Assembly (NCBI GenBank): GCA_025655555.1 | Contig: JAHXIQ010000002.1 | Location: 62,001-126,000, forward strand | Source of the DNA: Candidatus Thiodiazotropha sp. (ex Myrtea sp. 'scaly one' KF741663) | Lineage (GTDB): Bacteria; Pseudomonadota; Gammaproteobacteria; Chromatiales; Chromatiaceae | Reading direction: 5' to 3' | DNA length: 64,000 nt | Shown: positions 37,517 to 47,703 of the stretch, one piece after another | Position numbering within the stretch: the stretch's first letter is position 1 | How the letters are laid out: every line of letters begins with the position of its first letter | Made by a program: the position numbers and the translations under genes | Notes under the pieces: model-generated | Databases searched by the model: none | Told to the model about the DNA's origin: nothing | What the model saw: only the letters and a program-made list of their open reading frames with translations

Positions 37517-39108
37517 TTTAATACCTCTGCAATCATCTCCTCCCAGATCTCTTGACCAAAAGCCCGCTGCACAACCAGGGGCAACGCAACCGCGCCGTGG
37601 GCAAGTAGTCCCTCATGAAAATCCATTAGGGTGATTTCAGGTTTCTGTTGCAACAGCCGAGAGCCCAGGTGCTCAATCAGATCTGCCCCCAGGAGGGCCA
37701 TAAAAGCATCACTGGGTCGACGGGAGATAGCAGTCAGACTCACTTCTGCCCAGCAGGGGATATCGGATAAGGCCTTTAGTCGCTCCAAGGCCTGTCGACT
37801 ATTGATTTCACCGGCATGAAATTCCAGATCGACCACCGCCTGTTCCGCCAGCGCCAGTCGTCGTTGATTGAGCATGATGCGATCAACCTCACTAAAATAC
37901 CCTCTCGCTTCCAGCACTCGGCTCATGTAGTGTGCCCAGCCCCTTTTGAAGGCTGCTGACGGGTTGATCTGACGTATTAAGCTATGAGCAGACACGCCAC
38001 CTGCCCACGCCAGGTAGTGGCGTCCGGCCCAACCGCCATAGAGGGAACGCATGCGAATGGCAGAGAGGGTTTCCCCACCACCCACTTGCTGATCGTGGGG
38101 CACCAGAAAGATGCCACCCTGTTCACTACGCAGGTAACTGCCGCAATCCGGTTGTCGGAAGCAGCTGTCGGTAACCTTAAACTCCATGGGCTGTTCAATG
38201 AGTGGCAGCAGGGATTGTTCTTGCAGAAAACCCCGCATTTTATCCGCTTCTTCATGATAGGCCTGGAGACGCGCATCTCCTGATAGCTTCTCGCCATCCA
38301 TGCCCTTCAGGGCCTGCAGAGTCAGTCCTTGCTTCTCTAAATCTGTATAGCACTGCTGCAGCCTTTTCTGAGCATAGACAAGAGCATCCCCGGTAGTGAG
38401 GCTAAGCTGATCCCGGTGCTTGAGTAACCAGTCGAGCAGCTCCGCACCACAGTCTGCCGTACCACTGGCGGTCGGCGTCAGGTCTTTAATCAGTTTGACC
38501 TTATAGTCCTCGATTGCCTCGGCGGCCTGACTGCTCAGCGTCTGCAGTCTCCCCTGATCGGCACAGCATTCCTTGGTTTGTGGCAAATCCCTCCCCAGCC
38601 GTTTGAGCCAGGGCACCCCTTTTTCGGCCATCTCAAGTGCATCGGCCAACCAGAGGGTGGAAACCAGACCAGGAAGTTCAGACAGACGGCCACGTGCATC
38701 CCGCATATAGTTCGGCGTTTTCTCCAGGATTCCCATGAGAGCTTCGCAGAGCCTTTCCGGTTGCCGTACGACCAGTTCCTGTAACAGTCTCAAGGGGAGA
38801 TACTTGGCAGGATCCCGGTGACGCCAGTCATGCTCCAACAGGACCCGATGTTCGATCATCACCGCACCATAGATCAATTGCAGGTCGAGCTGCCGATCCG
38901 GGTCCAATGCTGCGTAATCAAGCTCTTTAAGGCTCACCAGGAGATTGCTCAGCAGATGAGACAGGGCGCCGACATCATCATCCCCGTCGGGTTCCAGCCG
39001 CCCTTCGTAGCCTGCCACACCTGCATAGATAGCTGCCACGGGATGGAATCTGAACCAGACCCGGTAGAAGTCACTGACCAACGCATCAAAGTTTGCCGCC
39101 TCAGTCAT
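37513..39108 (-). CDS. DUF885 family protein with altered active-site motif
   Basis: A mostly alpha-helical 531-residue protein of the DUF885 type, which resembles zinc peptidases. The family usually carries a His/Glu-rich motif similar to HEAFPGHH; here the corresponding region reads LYGGWAGRHYLAWAGG. Metal-binding residues therefore seem lost, suggesting a non-peptidase role or a divergent site. The ATG at 39108 overlaps the OsmC stop codon, which favours it over a longer frame starting at 39198. The protein has no signal peptide, while many relatives are exported. Confidence 0.8.
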   Translation of the reverse strand: MTEAANFDALVSDFYRVWFRFHPVAAIYAGVAGYEGRLEPDGDDDVGALSHLLSNLLVSLKELDYAALDPDRQLDLQLIYGAVMIEHRVLLEHDWRHRDPAKYLPLRLLQELVVRQPERLCEALMGILEKTPNYMRDARGRLSELPGLVSTLWLADALEMAEKGVPWLKRLGRDLPQTKECCADQGRLQTLSSQAAEAIEDYKVKLIKDLTPTASGTADCGAELLDWLLKHRDQLSLTTGDALVYAQKRLQQCYTDLEKQGLTLQALKGMDGEKLSGDARLQAYHEEADKMRGFLQEQSLLPLIEQPMEFKVTDSCFRQPDCGSYLRSEQGGIFLVPHDQQVGGGETLSAIRMRSLYGGWAGRHYLAWAGGVSAHSLIRQINPSAAFKRGWAHYMSRVLEARGYFSEVDRIMLNQRRLALAEQAVVDLEFHAGEINSRQALERLKALSDIPCWAEVSLTAISRRPSDAFMALLGADLIEHLGSRLLQQKPEITLMDFHEGLLAHGAVALPLVVQRAFGQEIWEEMIAEVLK

Positions 39109-39517
39109 TGTGAATCTCGTAGTCGTGTGTAATTTCCGCGCTCTTGCCCAGCATGATGGAGGCAGAACAGTATTTTTCTGCGCTAAGTGAGATTGCACGT
39201 GCTACGTGTTTCTCGCTCAGCTCCCGTCCACGCACCACAAAATGGGCATGGATTCGGGTAAAGATTTTGGGATTTGCTTCCGACCGTTCAGCTTCCAGCT
39301 CCACAACACAGCTGGTTACCTGCTGGCGGGACTTCTTCAGGATTGAGAGTACATCGAATTCGGTACATCCACCCATACCCAGCAACAGCATTTCCATGGG
39401 CCTGACACCCAGATTTCTTCCTCCATGCTCCGGCGGTCCATCCATCACGACCGCATGACCGCTGCCAGCTTCCCCCAACATGGTGGCCTCCTCCACCCAT
39501 TTCACCCGTGCTTTCAT
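39101..39517 (-). CDS. yhfA: OsmC/Ohr family protein (YhfA-like)
   Basis: A 138-residue OsmC-fold protein. A reactive cysteine lies in MGGCTEFDVLSIL, and a second cysteine near the C-terminus is in SAEKYCSASIML, the usual pair for peroxide reduction. It is divergent from crp, as yhfA is in E. coli and the equivalent gene next to vfr in Pseudomonas, supporting the YhfA assignment. The substrate is not known. It leads an operon with the DUF885 and VOC genes. Confidence 0.92.
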   Translation of the reverse strand: MKARVKWVEEATMLGEAGSGHAVVMDGPPEHGGRNLGVRPMEMLLLGMGGCTEFDVLSILKKSRQQVTSCVVELEAERSEANPKIFTRIHAHFVVRGRELSEKHVARAISLSAEKYCSASIMLGKSAEITHDYEIHND

Positions 39518-39674
39518 CCGCTACTCCGCTTTATCGCTTTATAATGTGTCTGCGACGCAGTTCAAATCATCGCAAACAATGACCGCTGATTATTGCTGAG
39601 CCAAATCCCCCAGACCCGCTTTATTTGTTACACTATACGCAAAAGTACGCTATAGATAGTCGAAAATTCGACAA

Positions 39675-39727
39675 GTTGAAAAGGGTTGCTAAACTTATGC
39701 TTGAACTCTTTTCAACGCTTTTATAAT
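39675..39727 (+). promoter_or_regulatory. crp upstream region: inverted repeat and -10 box
   Basis: GTTGAAAAG (39675-39683) and CTTTTCAAC (39708-39716) are perfect nine-base inverted repeats 24 bp apart. TTGAAC and TATAAT are 15 bases apart and overlap the right arm. This could be the crp promoter with an operator, but the short spacer weakens the call. I see no good CRP consensus site. The rest of the 330-bp gap between the OsmC gene and crp shows nothing else definite. Confidence 0.45.
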
Positions 39728-39847
39728 AACTTAACCAAGAGGACTGGTGGTGGCGACAGCGGTATTTTTCAGGGAAACATTTCAGCTGTATTACAGCTGC
39801 ACCTACCGCCACCATCCCACACTCTGCATCACAAGAGTCATAGGATC

Positions 39848-40501
39848 ATGTCGATCATAAAACCGCCGCCGCAGGAACCTGAGTATCTTCAAAGATTTCT
39901 CTCGTATTGCCATCGCCGACGCTATCCCAAGAATACTGAGATCATACATATCGGTGATCCGGCGGATATTCTATATTACCTGACCGAAGGGTCTGTCGCT
40001 GTCTATATCGAGGACGAGGATGGACGGGAAATCATCCTCACCTATCTCAATAAAGGGCAGTTCATTGGTGAGATGGGCATCTTTATGCCCGAGCCGAAAC
40101 GCAGCGTCATGGTGCGCACCCGCACCCCCTGCCAGATTGCCGAGATCAGCTATCAGCGCCTTGAGCAGCTGTTTGACCACGATCTGAAAGAGCATACCAA
40201 GGAGATCCTATACGCCATGGGTGCTCAGCTCTCCCATCGGCTCTCCCAGACCAGCAGCAAGGTGGGACACCTGGCCTTTTTCGACGTCACCGGCCGCATT
40301 GCCCGTACCCTGCTCGACCTGTGCAAGGAACCGGACGCCATGACCCATCCCGACGGTATGCAGATCCGCATCACCCGTCAGGAGATTGGTCGTATTGTCG
40401 GTTGTTCCCGCGAGATGGCAGGCAGGGTTTTGAAGAACCTGGAAGAACAGGGACTGATCAGCGTTAAGGGCAAGACCATCGTGGTATTTGGCACCCGTTG
40501 A
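39848..40501 (+). CDS. crp: cAMP receptor protein (CRP/Vfr)
   Basis: A 217-residue global regulator. The cAMP pocket residues are conserved (GEMGIF with Glu, KRSVMV with Arg-Ser, and QTSSK for the Thr/Ser pair). The C-terminal winged helix [20 protein letters not shown] is nearly that of E. coli CRP. The ATG at 39848 has AGGA just before it; longer open frames upstream lack domain content. Neighbours OsmC (divergent) and trpC (convergent) match the Pseudomonas vfr locus. No adenylate cyclase is in the window. Confidence 0.97.
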   Translation: MSIIKPPPQEPEYLQRFLSYCHRRRYPKNTEIIHIGDPADILYYLTEGSVAVYIEDEDGREIILTYLNKGQFIGEMGIFMPEPKRSVMVRTRTPCQIAEISYQRLEQLFDHDLKEHTKEILYAMGAQLSHRLSQTSSKVGHLAFFDVTGRIARTLLDLCKEPDAMTHPDGMQIRITRQEIGRIVGCSREMAGRVLKNLEEQGLISVKGKTIVVFGTR

Positions 40502-40626
40502 TGATCCACCCAGCCGTCACTGGCTGTCGGCAGGTTATCCTTTGTGTGAATTATGGTGATTGCCCATCTCGGCGGTGGCTTGATTACTGCAGAATTTCAG
40601 TGGGTACGAGTAAGACCAGGACTCAC

Positions 40627-41424
40627 TCAGGTAAACAGTTCCGCTAACTTGTCCCCTGGCTCCTCCGCTCGCATAAATGCCTCACCTACCAGGAAGGCAT
40701 GGACCTGCTCAGTGCGCATCAAATCCACATCACCACGTGTCAGGATACCGCTTTCGGTGACCACAATGCGGTCTGAAGGAATCAGCGGAAGCATTTCCAA
40801 GGTCGTGTTCAGGCTTACCTCAAAGGTACGAAGGTTTCGGTTGTTGATACCGATCAGCCGGTTTTCTACCTGCAGCGCACGCTCCAACTCTCCGCTATCA
40901 TGCACCTCGATCAGCACATCCATACCCAGATGATGCGCCAGATCGTTGAGTGTTTTCAGTTGCCGGTCATCCAGACAGGCGACAATCAACAGGATACAGT
41001 CAGCCCCCATGGCCCGTGCTTCGTAGACCTGATAGGGATCAATAATGAAATCCTTGCGAATCACCGGCAAATCACAGGCGGCCCGCGCTTGTCGCAAATA
41101 GGCGTCACTGCCCTGAAAGAAATCGATATCGGTCAACACCGAAAGGCAGGCCGCACCTCCATTCGCGTAACTGCGGGCTATCTCAGCCGGTTTGAAGTGC
41201 TCCCGCAGGATACCCTTACTGGGCGAGGCCCGCTTAATTTCTGCTATGACGCCCGCCTGGCCTGCCTTGATCCTGTTGGCAATAGCATCGGCGAAACCAC
41301 GTGGCGGCGAAGCCCCCTCCAGTTCTTTCTCTAGTCTGTCGAGCGGTTTCTCCTGCAGACGCTGGGCAATCTCCTCCAGCTTGCGGTGGACGATTTTTTT
41401 CAGGATATCCGGCGTATCGTTCAT
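40627..41424 (-). CDS. trpC: Indole-3-glycerol phosphate synthase
   Basis: Forms the indole ring in tryptophan synthesis. It is a 265-residue TIM barrel with [16 protein letters not shown] near residue 55, [17 protein letters not shown], and [13 protein letters not shown]. It is the monofunctional type, not fused to TrpF. It ends the trpE-trpG-trpD-trpC run, two bases after trpD, and converges on crp. Confidence 0.98.
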   Translation of the reverse strand: MNDTPDILKKIVHRKLEEIAQRLQEKPLDRLEKELEGASPPRGFADAIANRIKAGQAGVIAEIKRASPSKGILREHFKPAEIARSYANGGAACLSVLTDIDFFQGSDAYLRQARAACDLPVIRKDFIIDPYQVYEARAMGADCILLIVACLDDRQLKTLNDLAHHLGMDVLIEVHDSGELERALQVENRLIGINNRNLRTFEVSLNTTLEMLPLIPSDRIVVTESGILTRGDVDLMRTEQVHAFLVGEAFMRAEEPGDKLAELFT

Positions 41425-41426
41425 TG

Positions 41427-42449
41427 TCAGTCGAAACTCTGTGTCAGCACTACCAAACGGTCGAGCCGGTTGCGGGCTTCACCGCTGGCAATGGCCTCAT
41501 CGGCCTTTGCCACTCCGGCTTTCAGGTTGGGCGCAATACCCGCAGTGTAGATCGCAGCCCCTGCGTTGAGCACTACGATATCCCTTGCCGGTCCCGGCGT
41601 ATCTTCCAGCACACCACGAATCATTGAGAGACTCTCTGTGGCGTCATTCACCTTGATGGCACCCAGAGAAGCGCGCTTGAGGCCGAAATCCTCAGGCTGT
41701 AAGAGAAAGCGCCGGATCTGACCATCCTTGAGTTCAGCCGCATCAGTCACATCCCCGATACTGATCTCATCCAAACCATCACGAGAGTGGACCACTATGA
41801 CATGATGGCTACCGAGCCGCTGAAGCACTTCCGCCAGGGGCTCCAGCAGGTCACTGCTGAAAACACCCAGTAACTGATTGGGTACACCTGCCGGATTGGT
41901 GAGTGGGCCCAGGACATTGAAAATCGTTCGTGCCCCCATCTCCTTACGTGGACCAATGGCATGTTTCATCGCACTATGGTGGCCAGGCGCGAACATGAAG
42001 CCCACACCCACCTCGCGCACGCACTGCTCTACTTGCTGCGGCGTCAGGTCGAGCCGTACACCGGCCGCTTCAAGCGCGTCAGCACTACCCGACTTCGATG
42101 AGACAGAGCGATTGCCATGTTTGGCCACATGACAACCCGCTGCCGCTGCCACAAACATACTCGCAGTTGAGACATTGAAGGTACCGGACGCATCTCCCCC
42201 AGTACCGACAATATCCACTGTGTTGTCCAGATCGGCGACGGAGACGCCGGAGGCAAGTTCCCGCATGACCGAAGCAGCGGCGGTGATCTCAGCTACTGTC
42301 TCTTCCTTCATCCGAAGGCCGATAAGAAAACCACCGATCTGTGCCGGCGTGGCCCCACCAGTCATGATGGTACGCATGACCCCGGTCATCTCATCGGCTG
42401 TCAGATCCTGCCTCGCCAGCACCTTATTAATGGCTTGCTGCATTTCCAC
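41427..42449 (-). CDS. trpD: Anthranilate phosphoribosyltransferase
   Basis: Transfers phosphoribose to anthranilate. The 340-residue protein shows [20 protein letters not shown] (PRPP site), [19 protein letters not shown], and GPLTNPAG. It starts at GTG 42449, with GGGGAG eight bases upstream; an ATG two codons later is the alternative. A 134-bp gap separates it from trpG. It is unfused to TrpG. Confidence 0.98.
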   Translation of the reverse strand: MEMQQAINKVLARQDLTADEMTGVMRTIMTGGATPAQIGGFLIGLRMKEETVAEITAAASVMRELASGVSVADLDNTVDIVGTGGDASGTFNVSTASMFVAAAAGCHVAKHGNRSVSSKSGSADALEAAGVRLDLTPQQVEQCVREVGVGFMFAPGHHSAMKHAIGPRKEMGARTIFNVLGPLTNPAGVPNQLLGVFSSDLLEPLAEVLQRLGSHHVIVVHSRDGLDEISIGDVTDAAELKDGQIRRFLLQPEDFGLKRASLGAIKVNDATESLSMIRGVLEDTPGPARDIVVLNAGAAIYTAGIAPNLKAGVAKADEAIASGEARNRLDRLVVLTQSFD

Positions 42450-42583
42450 GAGCGCTTCTCCCCTTATCGATATATTTATGTATTCAGTACACGAATAAAT
42501 ACAAATATTTTTTGGCTATACATACAGCATTCGCAACTCAACACATGTTTGCGCTTTCTCTCGTTCGTTTGATGATAAACAAA

Positions 42584-43162
42584 TCAAACACCTTCGACGA
42601 AATTGCGCAGCATGTCATGACCGTGCCGGGTCAAAATCGACTCTGGATGAAACTGTACGCCCTGTATTGCTAACGTTTTATGGCGCACACCCATGATCTC
42701 ATCCATGCCGCCATCCCGTTTGGTCCAGGCCGTGACCTCAAGGCAATCCGGCAGGCTCTCTTTCTCGATCACCAGCGAATGATAACGGGTGGCCTCAAAA
42801 GGATTCTCCAGCCCGCTGAAGACACCGGTATCCGCATGGTGGATCGGTGAGGTCTTGCCGTGCATCACTTCCCGGGCGTGTACGATCCGGCCACCAAAAG
42901 CCTGGCCGATGGACTGGTGACCCAAGCAGACACCGAGGATCGGGATACGTCCGGCATAGGCACGAATGGTCTCCACCGAGACTCCCGCCTCATTGGGCGT
43001 ACAGGGTCCCGGGGAGATCACAATCTGGTCGGGACGCATGGCCTCGATATCCGAAACCCCAATCTCATCATTGCGCACCACTTTGACAGTCACACCCAAC
43101 TCACCCAGATACTGCACCAGGTTATAGGTAAAAGAGTCGTAGTTATCGATCATCAAGAGCAT
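42584..43162 (-). CDS. trpG: Anthranilate synthase glutamine amidotransferase component
   Basis: A 192-residue class-I glutaminase that gives ammonia to TrpE. The catalytic cysteine is in [15 protein letters not shown], with the His/Glu partners in GVQFHPES. Its start overlaps the trpE end by ten bases, so stoichiometric translation is likely. In related bacteria TrpG can also serve PabB in folate synthesis. Confidence 0.98.
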   Translation of the reverse strand: MLLMIDNYDSFTYNLVQYLGELGVTVKVVRNDEIGVSDIEAMRPDQIVISPGPCTPNEAGVSVETIRAYAGRIPILGVCLGHQSIGQAFGGRIVHAREVMHGKTSPIHHADTGVFSGLENPFEATRYHSLVIEKESLPDCLEVTAWTKRDGGMDEIMGVRHKTLAIQGVQFHPESILTRHGHDMLRNFVEGV

Positions 43163-44661
43163 GATTCCGTCTCCCCATCACAGGCATGACGATCAAGCCC
43201 CGCCTCGGCCAAAGCCACCGCCCGAAACACGGCACGCCCCTTATTCATGGTCTCCTTCCACTCGAGTTCGGGTATGGAGTCGGCAACCACGCCGGCCCCG
43301 GCCTGGATATGCAGCACTTTATCCTTGATGACAGCCGTACGAATGGCAATGGCGGTATCCATATTACCGTTCCAGGAGAGGTACCCCACGGCCCCGGAAT
43401 AGACACCTCGTTTCACCGGCTCCAACTCATCGATGATCTCCATGGCGCGAATCTTCGGTGCACCGCTGACAGTACCGGCGGGGAATGTGGCACGCAGGAG
43501 ATCAATGGCAGTCATGCCGTCACACAACTCGCCGGTCACGTTAGAGACGATGTGCATCACATGGGAGTAGCGCTCAACCACCATCGTGTCGGTCAACTCC
43601 ACACTGCCTATCTTGGCCACCCGGCCGGTATCGTTGCGGCCGAGATCGATCAGCATCAGATGTTCAGCCAACTCTTTGGGGTCGGCTAGCAGCTCCTCTT
43701 CCAGGGCTCGATCCTCCTCTTCCGTATACCCCCGCCGCCGGGTGCCGGCAATGGGACGCACCGTGACCACACCATCCTCCAGCCGGGTCAATATCTCCGG
43801 TGATGAGCCGACAATTTGGAAATCATCCAGATCGAGAAAATACATGTAAGGCGACGGATTCAGTCCCCGTAGCGCGCGATAGAGATCGAGTGGCGGTGCT
43901 TCAAAAGGGATGGACAGGCGCTGTGAGATCACCACCTGCATACAGTCACCTTCGAGGATGTAGTCTTTGATTCTCTCCACAGCCTGCTTGAAACCGGCCT
44001 CGGTAAAACCGGAGACAAAGTCGGATTCACTGACCTCTCTTTCCGGACCATTGGGGATACGCGGCACAGGCTGCCGCATGGCGTGGATCAGCTCGCGGAT
44101 GCGTTGCTCGGCTGTGGCCAGCGTACCGCCCTGGGAGGGATCCACATGCACGATCACATACATGCGCCCGCTCAGGTTATCGAACACCACCACCTCATCG
44201 GAGATCATCAGCAGGATATCCGGTGTGCCGAGGAGGTCGGGATTGGGACAGTTCGCCAGCTTCGGTTCGATATAGCGAATGATGTCATAACCGAAATAGC
44301 CGACCAGGCCACCATTGAATCGTGGCATGCCCTCTATTTCTGCCGCTTTGTACTGTGAGCGGAACGCCTCTACCCAGGCCAATGGGTCTTCCACAGTGAA
44401 AGTCTCGGTGATCTTGTCATCAGTGCGGATCTCGACCTGATGACCGCTGATCCTTACATGACTGCGGCAAGGCAGACCGATGATAGAGTAGCGGCCCCAT
44501 TTCTCGCCTCCCTGCACTGACTCGAAAAGATAAGAGTAAGGCCCATGGGCCAACTTCAGGTAGACACTGAGGGGGGTATCGAGGTCGGCCAGGACCTCAC
44601 AGACGATAGGTATACGATTGTAGCCCTGTTGCGCCAGGGCGTCGAAAGATTGAGGGGTCAT
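43153..44661 (-). CDS. trpE: Anthranilate synthase component I
   Basis: Makes anthranilate from chorismate. The chorismate-binding domain has [30 protein letters not shown] and [18 protein letters not shown]. The N-terminal part carries a feedback-inhibition segment. I chose the ATG at 44661, preceded by GGAGAGGAC, giving 502 residues; the open frame begins eight codons earlier. I see no Trp-codon leader peptide upstream, so regulation by attenuation is not supported. Confidence 0.98.
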   Translation of the reverse strand: MTPQSFDALAQQGYNRIPIVCEVLADLDTPLSVYLKLAHGPYSYLFESVQGGEKWGRYSIIGLPCRSHVRISGHQVEIRTDDKITETFTVEDPLAWVEAFRSQYKAAEIEGMPRFNGGLVGYFGYDIIRYIEPKLANCPNPDLLGTPDILLMISDEVVVFDNLSGRMYVIVHVDPSQGGTLATAEQRIRELIHAMRQPVPRIPNGPEREVSESDFVSGFTEAGFKQAVERIKDYILEGDCMQVVISQRLSIPFEAPPLDLYRALRGLNPSPYMYFLDLDDFQIVGSSPEILTRLEDGVVTVRPIAGTRRRGYTEEEDRALEEELLADPKELAEHLMLIDLGRNDTGRVAKIGSVELTDTMVVERYSHVMHIVSNVTGELCDGMTAIDLLRATFPAGTVSGAPKIRAMEIIDELEPVKRGVYSGAVGYLSWNGNMDTAIAIRTAVIKDKVLHIQAGAGVVADSIPELEWKETMNKGRAVFRAVALAEAGLDRHACDGETESCS

Positions 44662-44825
44662 TGTCCTCTCCACACAAAAGACCAAAAAACGGGGTTTGCT
44701 GGGTCGGTATTCACCAACGCCATCGCGTGCCGTTTTTCAGCGTCCTGATGTGTGAAAGCGGGGTCATTGTCTATTTTTCTGATTCGGTTACTGGCGTTTA
44801 CCTTAATCGAAAACCCTGTCTGGGC

Positions 44826-45503
44826 TCAAGCCGCTTCTTCCAGCAGGCTGCGGATCTCGGTGAGTGTATCGATCACTGCATCAGGATTGTAGTTGCGGAT
44901 ATCCTCACCATGGTTGTATCCGTAACTCATGCAGACAATCTGAAAACCGGCAGCACGGGCAGCCTTCACATCGCTCTGTGAGTCTCCGATCATCAGGGCA
45001 TCAGCAGGGACCACGCCCAACTGTTCAGCCGCATGCAGCAGCGGCAACGGATCGGGTTTTTTCTTTGGCAGGGTATCGCCGGCGATGACGATCTCGAAGT
45101 CATCATGCACGCCCAGATCCTTTAACAGGGGAAGCGTGAACTGTGCCGCTTTATTGGTCACGCAGCCCAGTCGGTAGCCCTTCAGCTTGAGGTAGTCGAG
45201 TCCATCGCGGATACCGGGATAGAGTGCAGAACGCTGGCTGGTATTCACTGCATAGAGGTCTAGAAAGATCGGATAAGCACGCTCAAAGTCAGCTTCATCC
45301 GGCTCGCCATTGAGTTGCCCGATCAAGGCTCGGCGCACCAAACGCTCCACCCCATTACCGACCCAATCCCGCACTTTCGTTTCGCCGTGGGCGGGACGTC
45401 CTAACTGCTTCATCATCTCATCTACGCAATAGGCCAGGTCGGGCACACTATCCACCAGGGTACCGTCGACATCGATGAGGATCATTTTAGGATTCTTAAT
45501 CAT
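44826..45503 (-). CDS. gph: Phosphoglycolate phosphatase
   Basis: A HAD hydrolase removing phosphate from 2-phosphoglycolate, a by-product of DNA repair and, in autotrophs, of RuBisCO oxygenation. The motifs are ILIDVDGTLVDSVPDLA, GCVTNKAAQF and LMIGDSQSDVKAARAAG. The start is probably ATG 45503; a longer frame begins at a TTG inside the adjacent repeat element. It follows rpe, as in E. coli, but the GxxExxY element separates the two genes by nearly 500 bp. Confidence 0.93.
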   Translation of the reverse strand: MIKNPKMILIDVDGTLVDSVPDLAYCVDEMMKQLGRPAHGETKVRDWVGNGVERLVRRALIGQLNGEPDEADFERAYPIFLDLYAVNTSQRSALYPGIRDGLDYLKLKGYRLGCVTNKAAQFTLPLLKDLGVHDDFEIVIAGDTLPKKKPDPLPLLHAAEQLGVVPADALMIGDSQSDVKAARAAGFQIVCMSYGYNHGEDIRNYNPDAVIDTLTEIRSLLEEAA

Positions 45504-45514
45504 TTCTTTATTTG

Positions 45515-45980
45515 TATAACGCAAAGATCGCTAAGAAGCGCAAAGGACGCAATGTATTCAGAGATTATTTACAACTCTATGCATTCCCTGCTTTAACAAC
45601 TTAGCACTGAAATTAAAAATTAGCCCTAGTTTCAGGCCGCTCCACTTTAAGTAGGTCAACAACTGTGCCCTATGTACAGGCAAAATATTATCCACTGTCT
45701 TCAGCTCTACAATGAGCTGATGATTAATAAGGAAATCCGCACGATATGCCGATTTCACATTCAGCCCTTTATATTCTACAGCGATTACCGCTTCTGTTTG
45801 AAATGGCAATCCGATTAAACCCAACTCACGAGCTAAACACGCCTGGTATGCCGACTCCAACAAACCAGGACCGAGCGTTCGGTGAACTTCGAGAGCAGCC
45901 CCAATTACACTTTGTGCAGTAGCGTTTTCATCCATGAAATCCTTTGCATCCTTTGCGCTTCTTAGCGTTCTTTGCGTTAT
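45515..45980. mobile_element. 466-bp terminal-inverted-repeat element carrying a GxxExxY gene
   Basis: Left end TATAACGCAAAGATCGCTAA (45515-45534) and right end, reversed, ATAACGCAAAGAACGCTAAG are near-identical inverted repeats. The similarity extends about 37 bp each side (continuing AAGCGCAAAGGA). The gene inside fills the space from repeat to repeat, and the right repeat supplies its Shine-Dalgarno-like AAAGGA. The element interrupts the rpe-gph pair. No clear target-site duplication is seen. The 81-bp repeat at 18441 shares its ends. Confidence 0.75.
45558..45935 (-). CDS. GxxExxY protein (PD-(D/E)XK nuclease-like)
   Basis: A 125-residue protein of the GxxExxY family. The name-giving motif is G24-L-L-E27-S-A-Y30. 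A PD-(D/E)XK-type core follows, with D67 in RADFLINHQ and E77-L-K79 in LIVELK. The family resembles small nucleases but has no demonstrated function that I know of. Here the gene is bounded by inverted repeats and uses AAAGGA in the right repeat as its ribosome site. That points to a selfish or mobile nucleic-acid element rather than host metabolism; this is inference. Confidence 0.88.
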   Translation of the reverse strand: MDENATAQSVIGAALEVHRTLGPGLLESAYQACLARELGLIGLPFQTEAVIAVEYKGLNVKSAYRADFLINHQLIVELKTVDNILPVHRAQLLTYLKWSGLKLGLIFNFSAKLLKQGMHRVVNNL

Positions 45981-45984
45981 GAGG

Positions 45985-46677
45985 TCAAACTTTAGCCAGT
46001 TCCGCTTTCATCTTGCCGACGATGGTGTCATAGACGTTGGCATCATTCGCTTCCGGGAAACCGAAGATACCGGAACCCGCGACGAAAGTATCAGCACCTG
46101 CGGCCTTGATCTCGGCGATGTTGTCGACTTTGACGCCTCCATCGATCTCCAGACGGATATCCAGTCCGGAGTCATCGATCAACTTGCGGCATGCACGCAG
46201 TTTGTCCATGGTGGCGGGAATAAAGCTCTGCCCACCAAAACCGGGGTTGACCGACATCAGCAGAATCATATCGACTTTATCGAGCACGTAGTCAAGATGT
46301 GACAGCGGGGTTGCGGGGTTGAACACCAGACCCGACTTACAGCCCTCATTGCGAATCAGCTGCAGGCTGCGATCGACATGCTCGGACGCCTCAGGATGGA
46401 AGGTGATATAAGTAGCACCCGCCTTGGCAAAATCAGGAATAATACGGTCCACCGGCTTAACCATCATGTGGACATCAATATCTGCAGTCACGCCATGCTT
46501 GCGCAGCGCCTCACAGACCAGTGGGCCAATGGTCAGATTAGGTACATAGTGATTGTCCATCACGTCAAAATGGACGATCTCCGCACCCGAGGCGAGTACG
46601 TTATCAACCTCTTCACCAAGTTTGGCAAAATCTGCCGACAGGATGGAGGGAGCGATCTTATCGGATTGACGAGCCAT
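45985..46677 (-). CDS. rpe: Ribulose-phosphate 3-epimerase
   Basis: Interconverts ribulose-5-phosphate and xylulose-5-phosphate in the pentose-phosphate and Calvin cycles. The 230-residue TIM barrel shows [34 protein letters not shown], and [18 protein letters not shown]. The catalytic Asp and metal His residues are present. TAGGAGAC precedes the ATG. It normally leads gph; the inserted element lies just after its stop codon. Confidence 0.98.
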   Translation of the reverse strand: MARQSDKIAPSILSADFAKLGEEVDNVLASGAEIVHFDVMDNHYVPNLTIGPLVCEALRKHGVTADIDVHMMVKPVDRIIPDFAKAGATYITFHPEASEHVDRSLQLIRNEGCKSGLVFNPATPLSHLDYVLDKVDMILLMSVNPGFGGQSFIPATMDKLRACRKLIDDSGLDIRLEIDGGVKVDNIAEIKAAGADTFVAGSGIFGFPEANDANVYDTIVGKMKAELAKV

Positions 46678-46859
46678 GATGTTGTCTCCTACTGTTTCTG
46701 CCCAGTTCTTATTTCACTGATGGGCCTGACGGGAAAGGGTTTCCGCGTCTCTAATTATTAAAATGGGCCGCCACTTTACCCCAAAGCGTGGGATTTTTCA
46801 GCCACATACTGAGTGTTGAACAGGCGCACCCGGTCGATTTTGTAAAAGGAGCCTAAGCT

Positions 46860-47678
46860 ATGGCTATGAAATATCGATTTTCTCGAGCTGCTACAGGTTG
46901 TATCGGCCTGTTTCTCCTTCTGCTCTTCTTCAGTGGTAACGTGCTGGCAGCCAACCTAACCCTGGAGCGGAAAATCTCCCAACAGCTCGACAACCCGGCG
47001 CTTATCGGAGAATCCGTATGGCTAGAGACAGGGAATATTCGCTTTTTCGCCATACTAAACGAGTCACTCGCCAGCGAGCTTATCGGCGGCGTCATACTGC
47101 TACACGATACAGGGCAGCATGCCGACTGGCATGAGATCATCGCGCCACTCAGACATCACCTGTCGGAAAAGGGTTGGGACACACTCTCAATACAGTTACC
47201 GGTCACCAGCAAGCTAGATCTGGCATCCAATAGCCTATTGAGTGATGCATCACTCCGCATTCAGGCCGCTGTTGATTACTTTTCAGCCAGGGAGAACACC
47301 AATCTGGTTCTCATCGGTCATGGTCTGGGGGCACATATGGCCTTGACCTATCTGGCGGAAGCGCCTTCTGTGTCAGTACGCGCGCTCGTCGCCCTCAGTC
47401 TCTCCGCAGAGAGCGGAAAAACCGAGAGTACTGTCATCTCTTCTATCAGCAGCCTTAAGGTACCCATGTTCGACCTCTATGGCAGCCTGGACCGGCCGAA
47501 TGTGACAGACAGCGCCAAAGCGCGTCGAGCCGCAGGCAAGAAGCATCTCAAAGAGAAATACCGGCAGAGTGAAATCATGGGTGCAAACCATGACTATACG
47601 GGCCTGCAGGAGAGTCTCCAACGACGTATTGAGGCTTGGCTAAAACGTGTTGCACTGGGCATGGAGAAGCCCCGCTAG
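46860..47678 (+). CDS. DUF3530 family alpha/beta-hydrolase-like periplasmic protein
   Basis: A 272-residue exported protein; residues 1-30 form a signal peptide ending VLAA. The fold resembles an alpha/beta hydrolase, with the elbow motif LIGHGLGAHMAL. The usual nucleophile Ser is Gly here, so normal serine esterase activity is unlikely. A final His near NHDYTG is in place. The family function is unknown. AAGGAG eight bases upstream supports the start. It is divergent from rpe. Confidence 0.82.
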   Translation: MAMKYRFSRAATGCIGLFLLLLFFSGNVLAANLTLERKISQQLDNPALIGESVWLETGNIRFFAILNESLASELIGGVILLHDTGQHADWHEIIAPLRHHLSEKGWDTLSIQLPVTSKLDLASNSLLSDASLRIQAAVDYFSARENTNLVLIGHGLGAHMALTYLAEAPSVSVRALVALSLSAESGKTESTVISSISSLKVPMFDLYGSLDRPNVTDSAKARRAAGKKHLKEKYRQSEIMGANHDYTGLQESLQRRIEAWLKRVALGMEKPR

Positions 47679-47703
47679 TCCAGACAGAGAGCAGAGGAGA
47701 TGA

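Noticed and set aside
40511-40526. Hairpin CAGCC/GGCTG between crp and trpC
   Set aside because: Only a five-base stem with no T run; too weak to call a terminator.
44662-44825. Tryptophan attenuator leader near trpE
   Set aside because: No short frame with adjacent Trp codons and no alternative hairpins seen. Most of this gap lies between trpE and gph.
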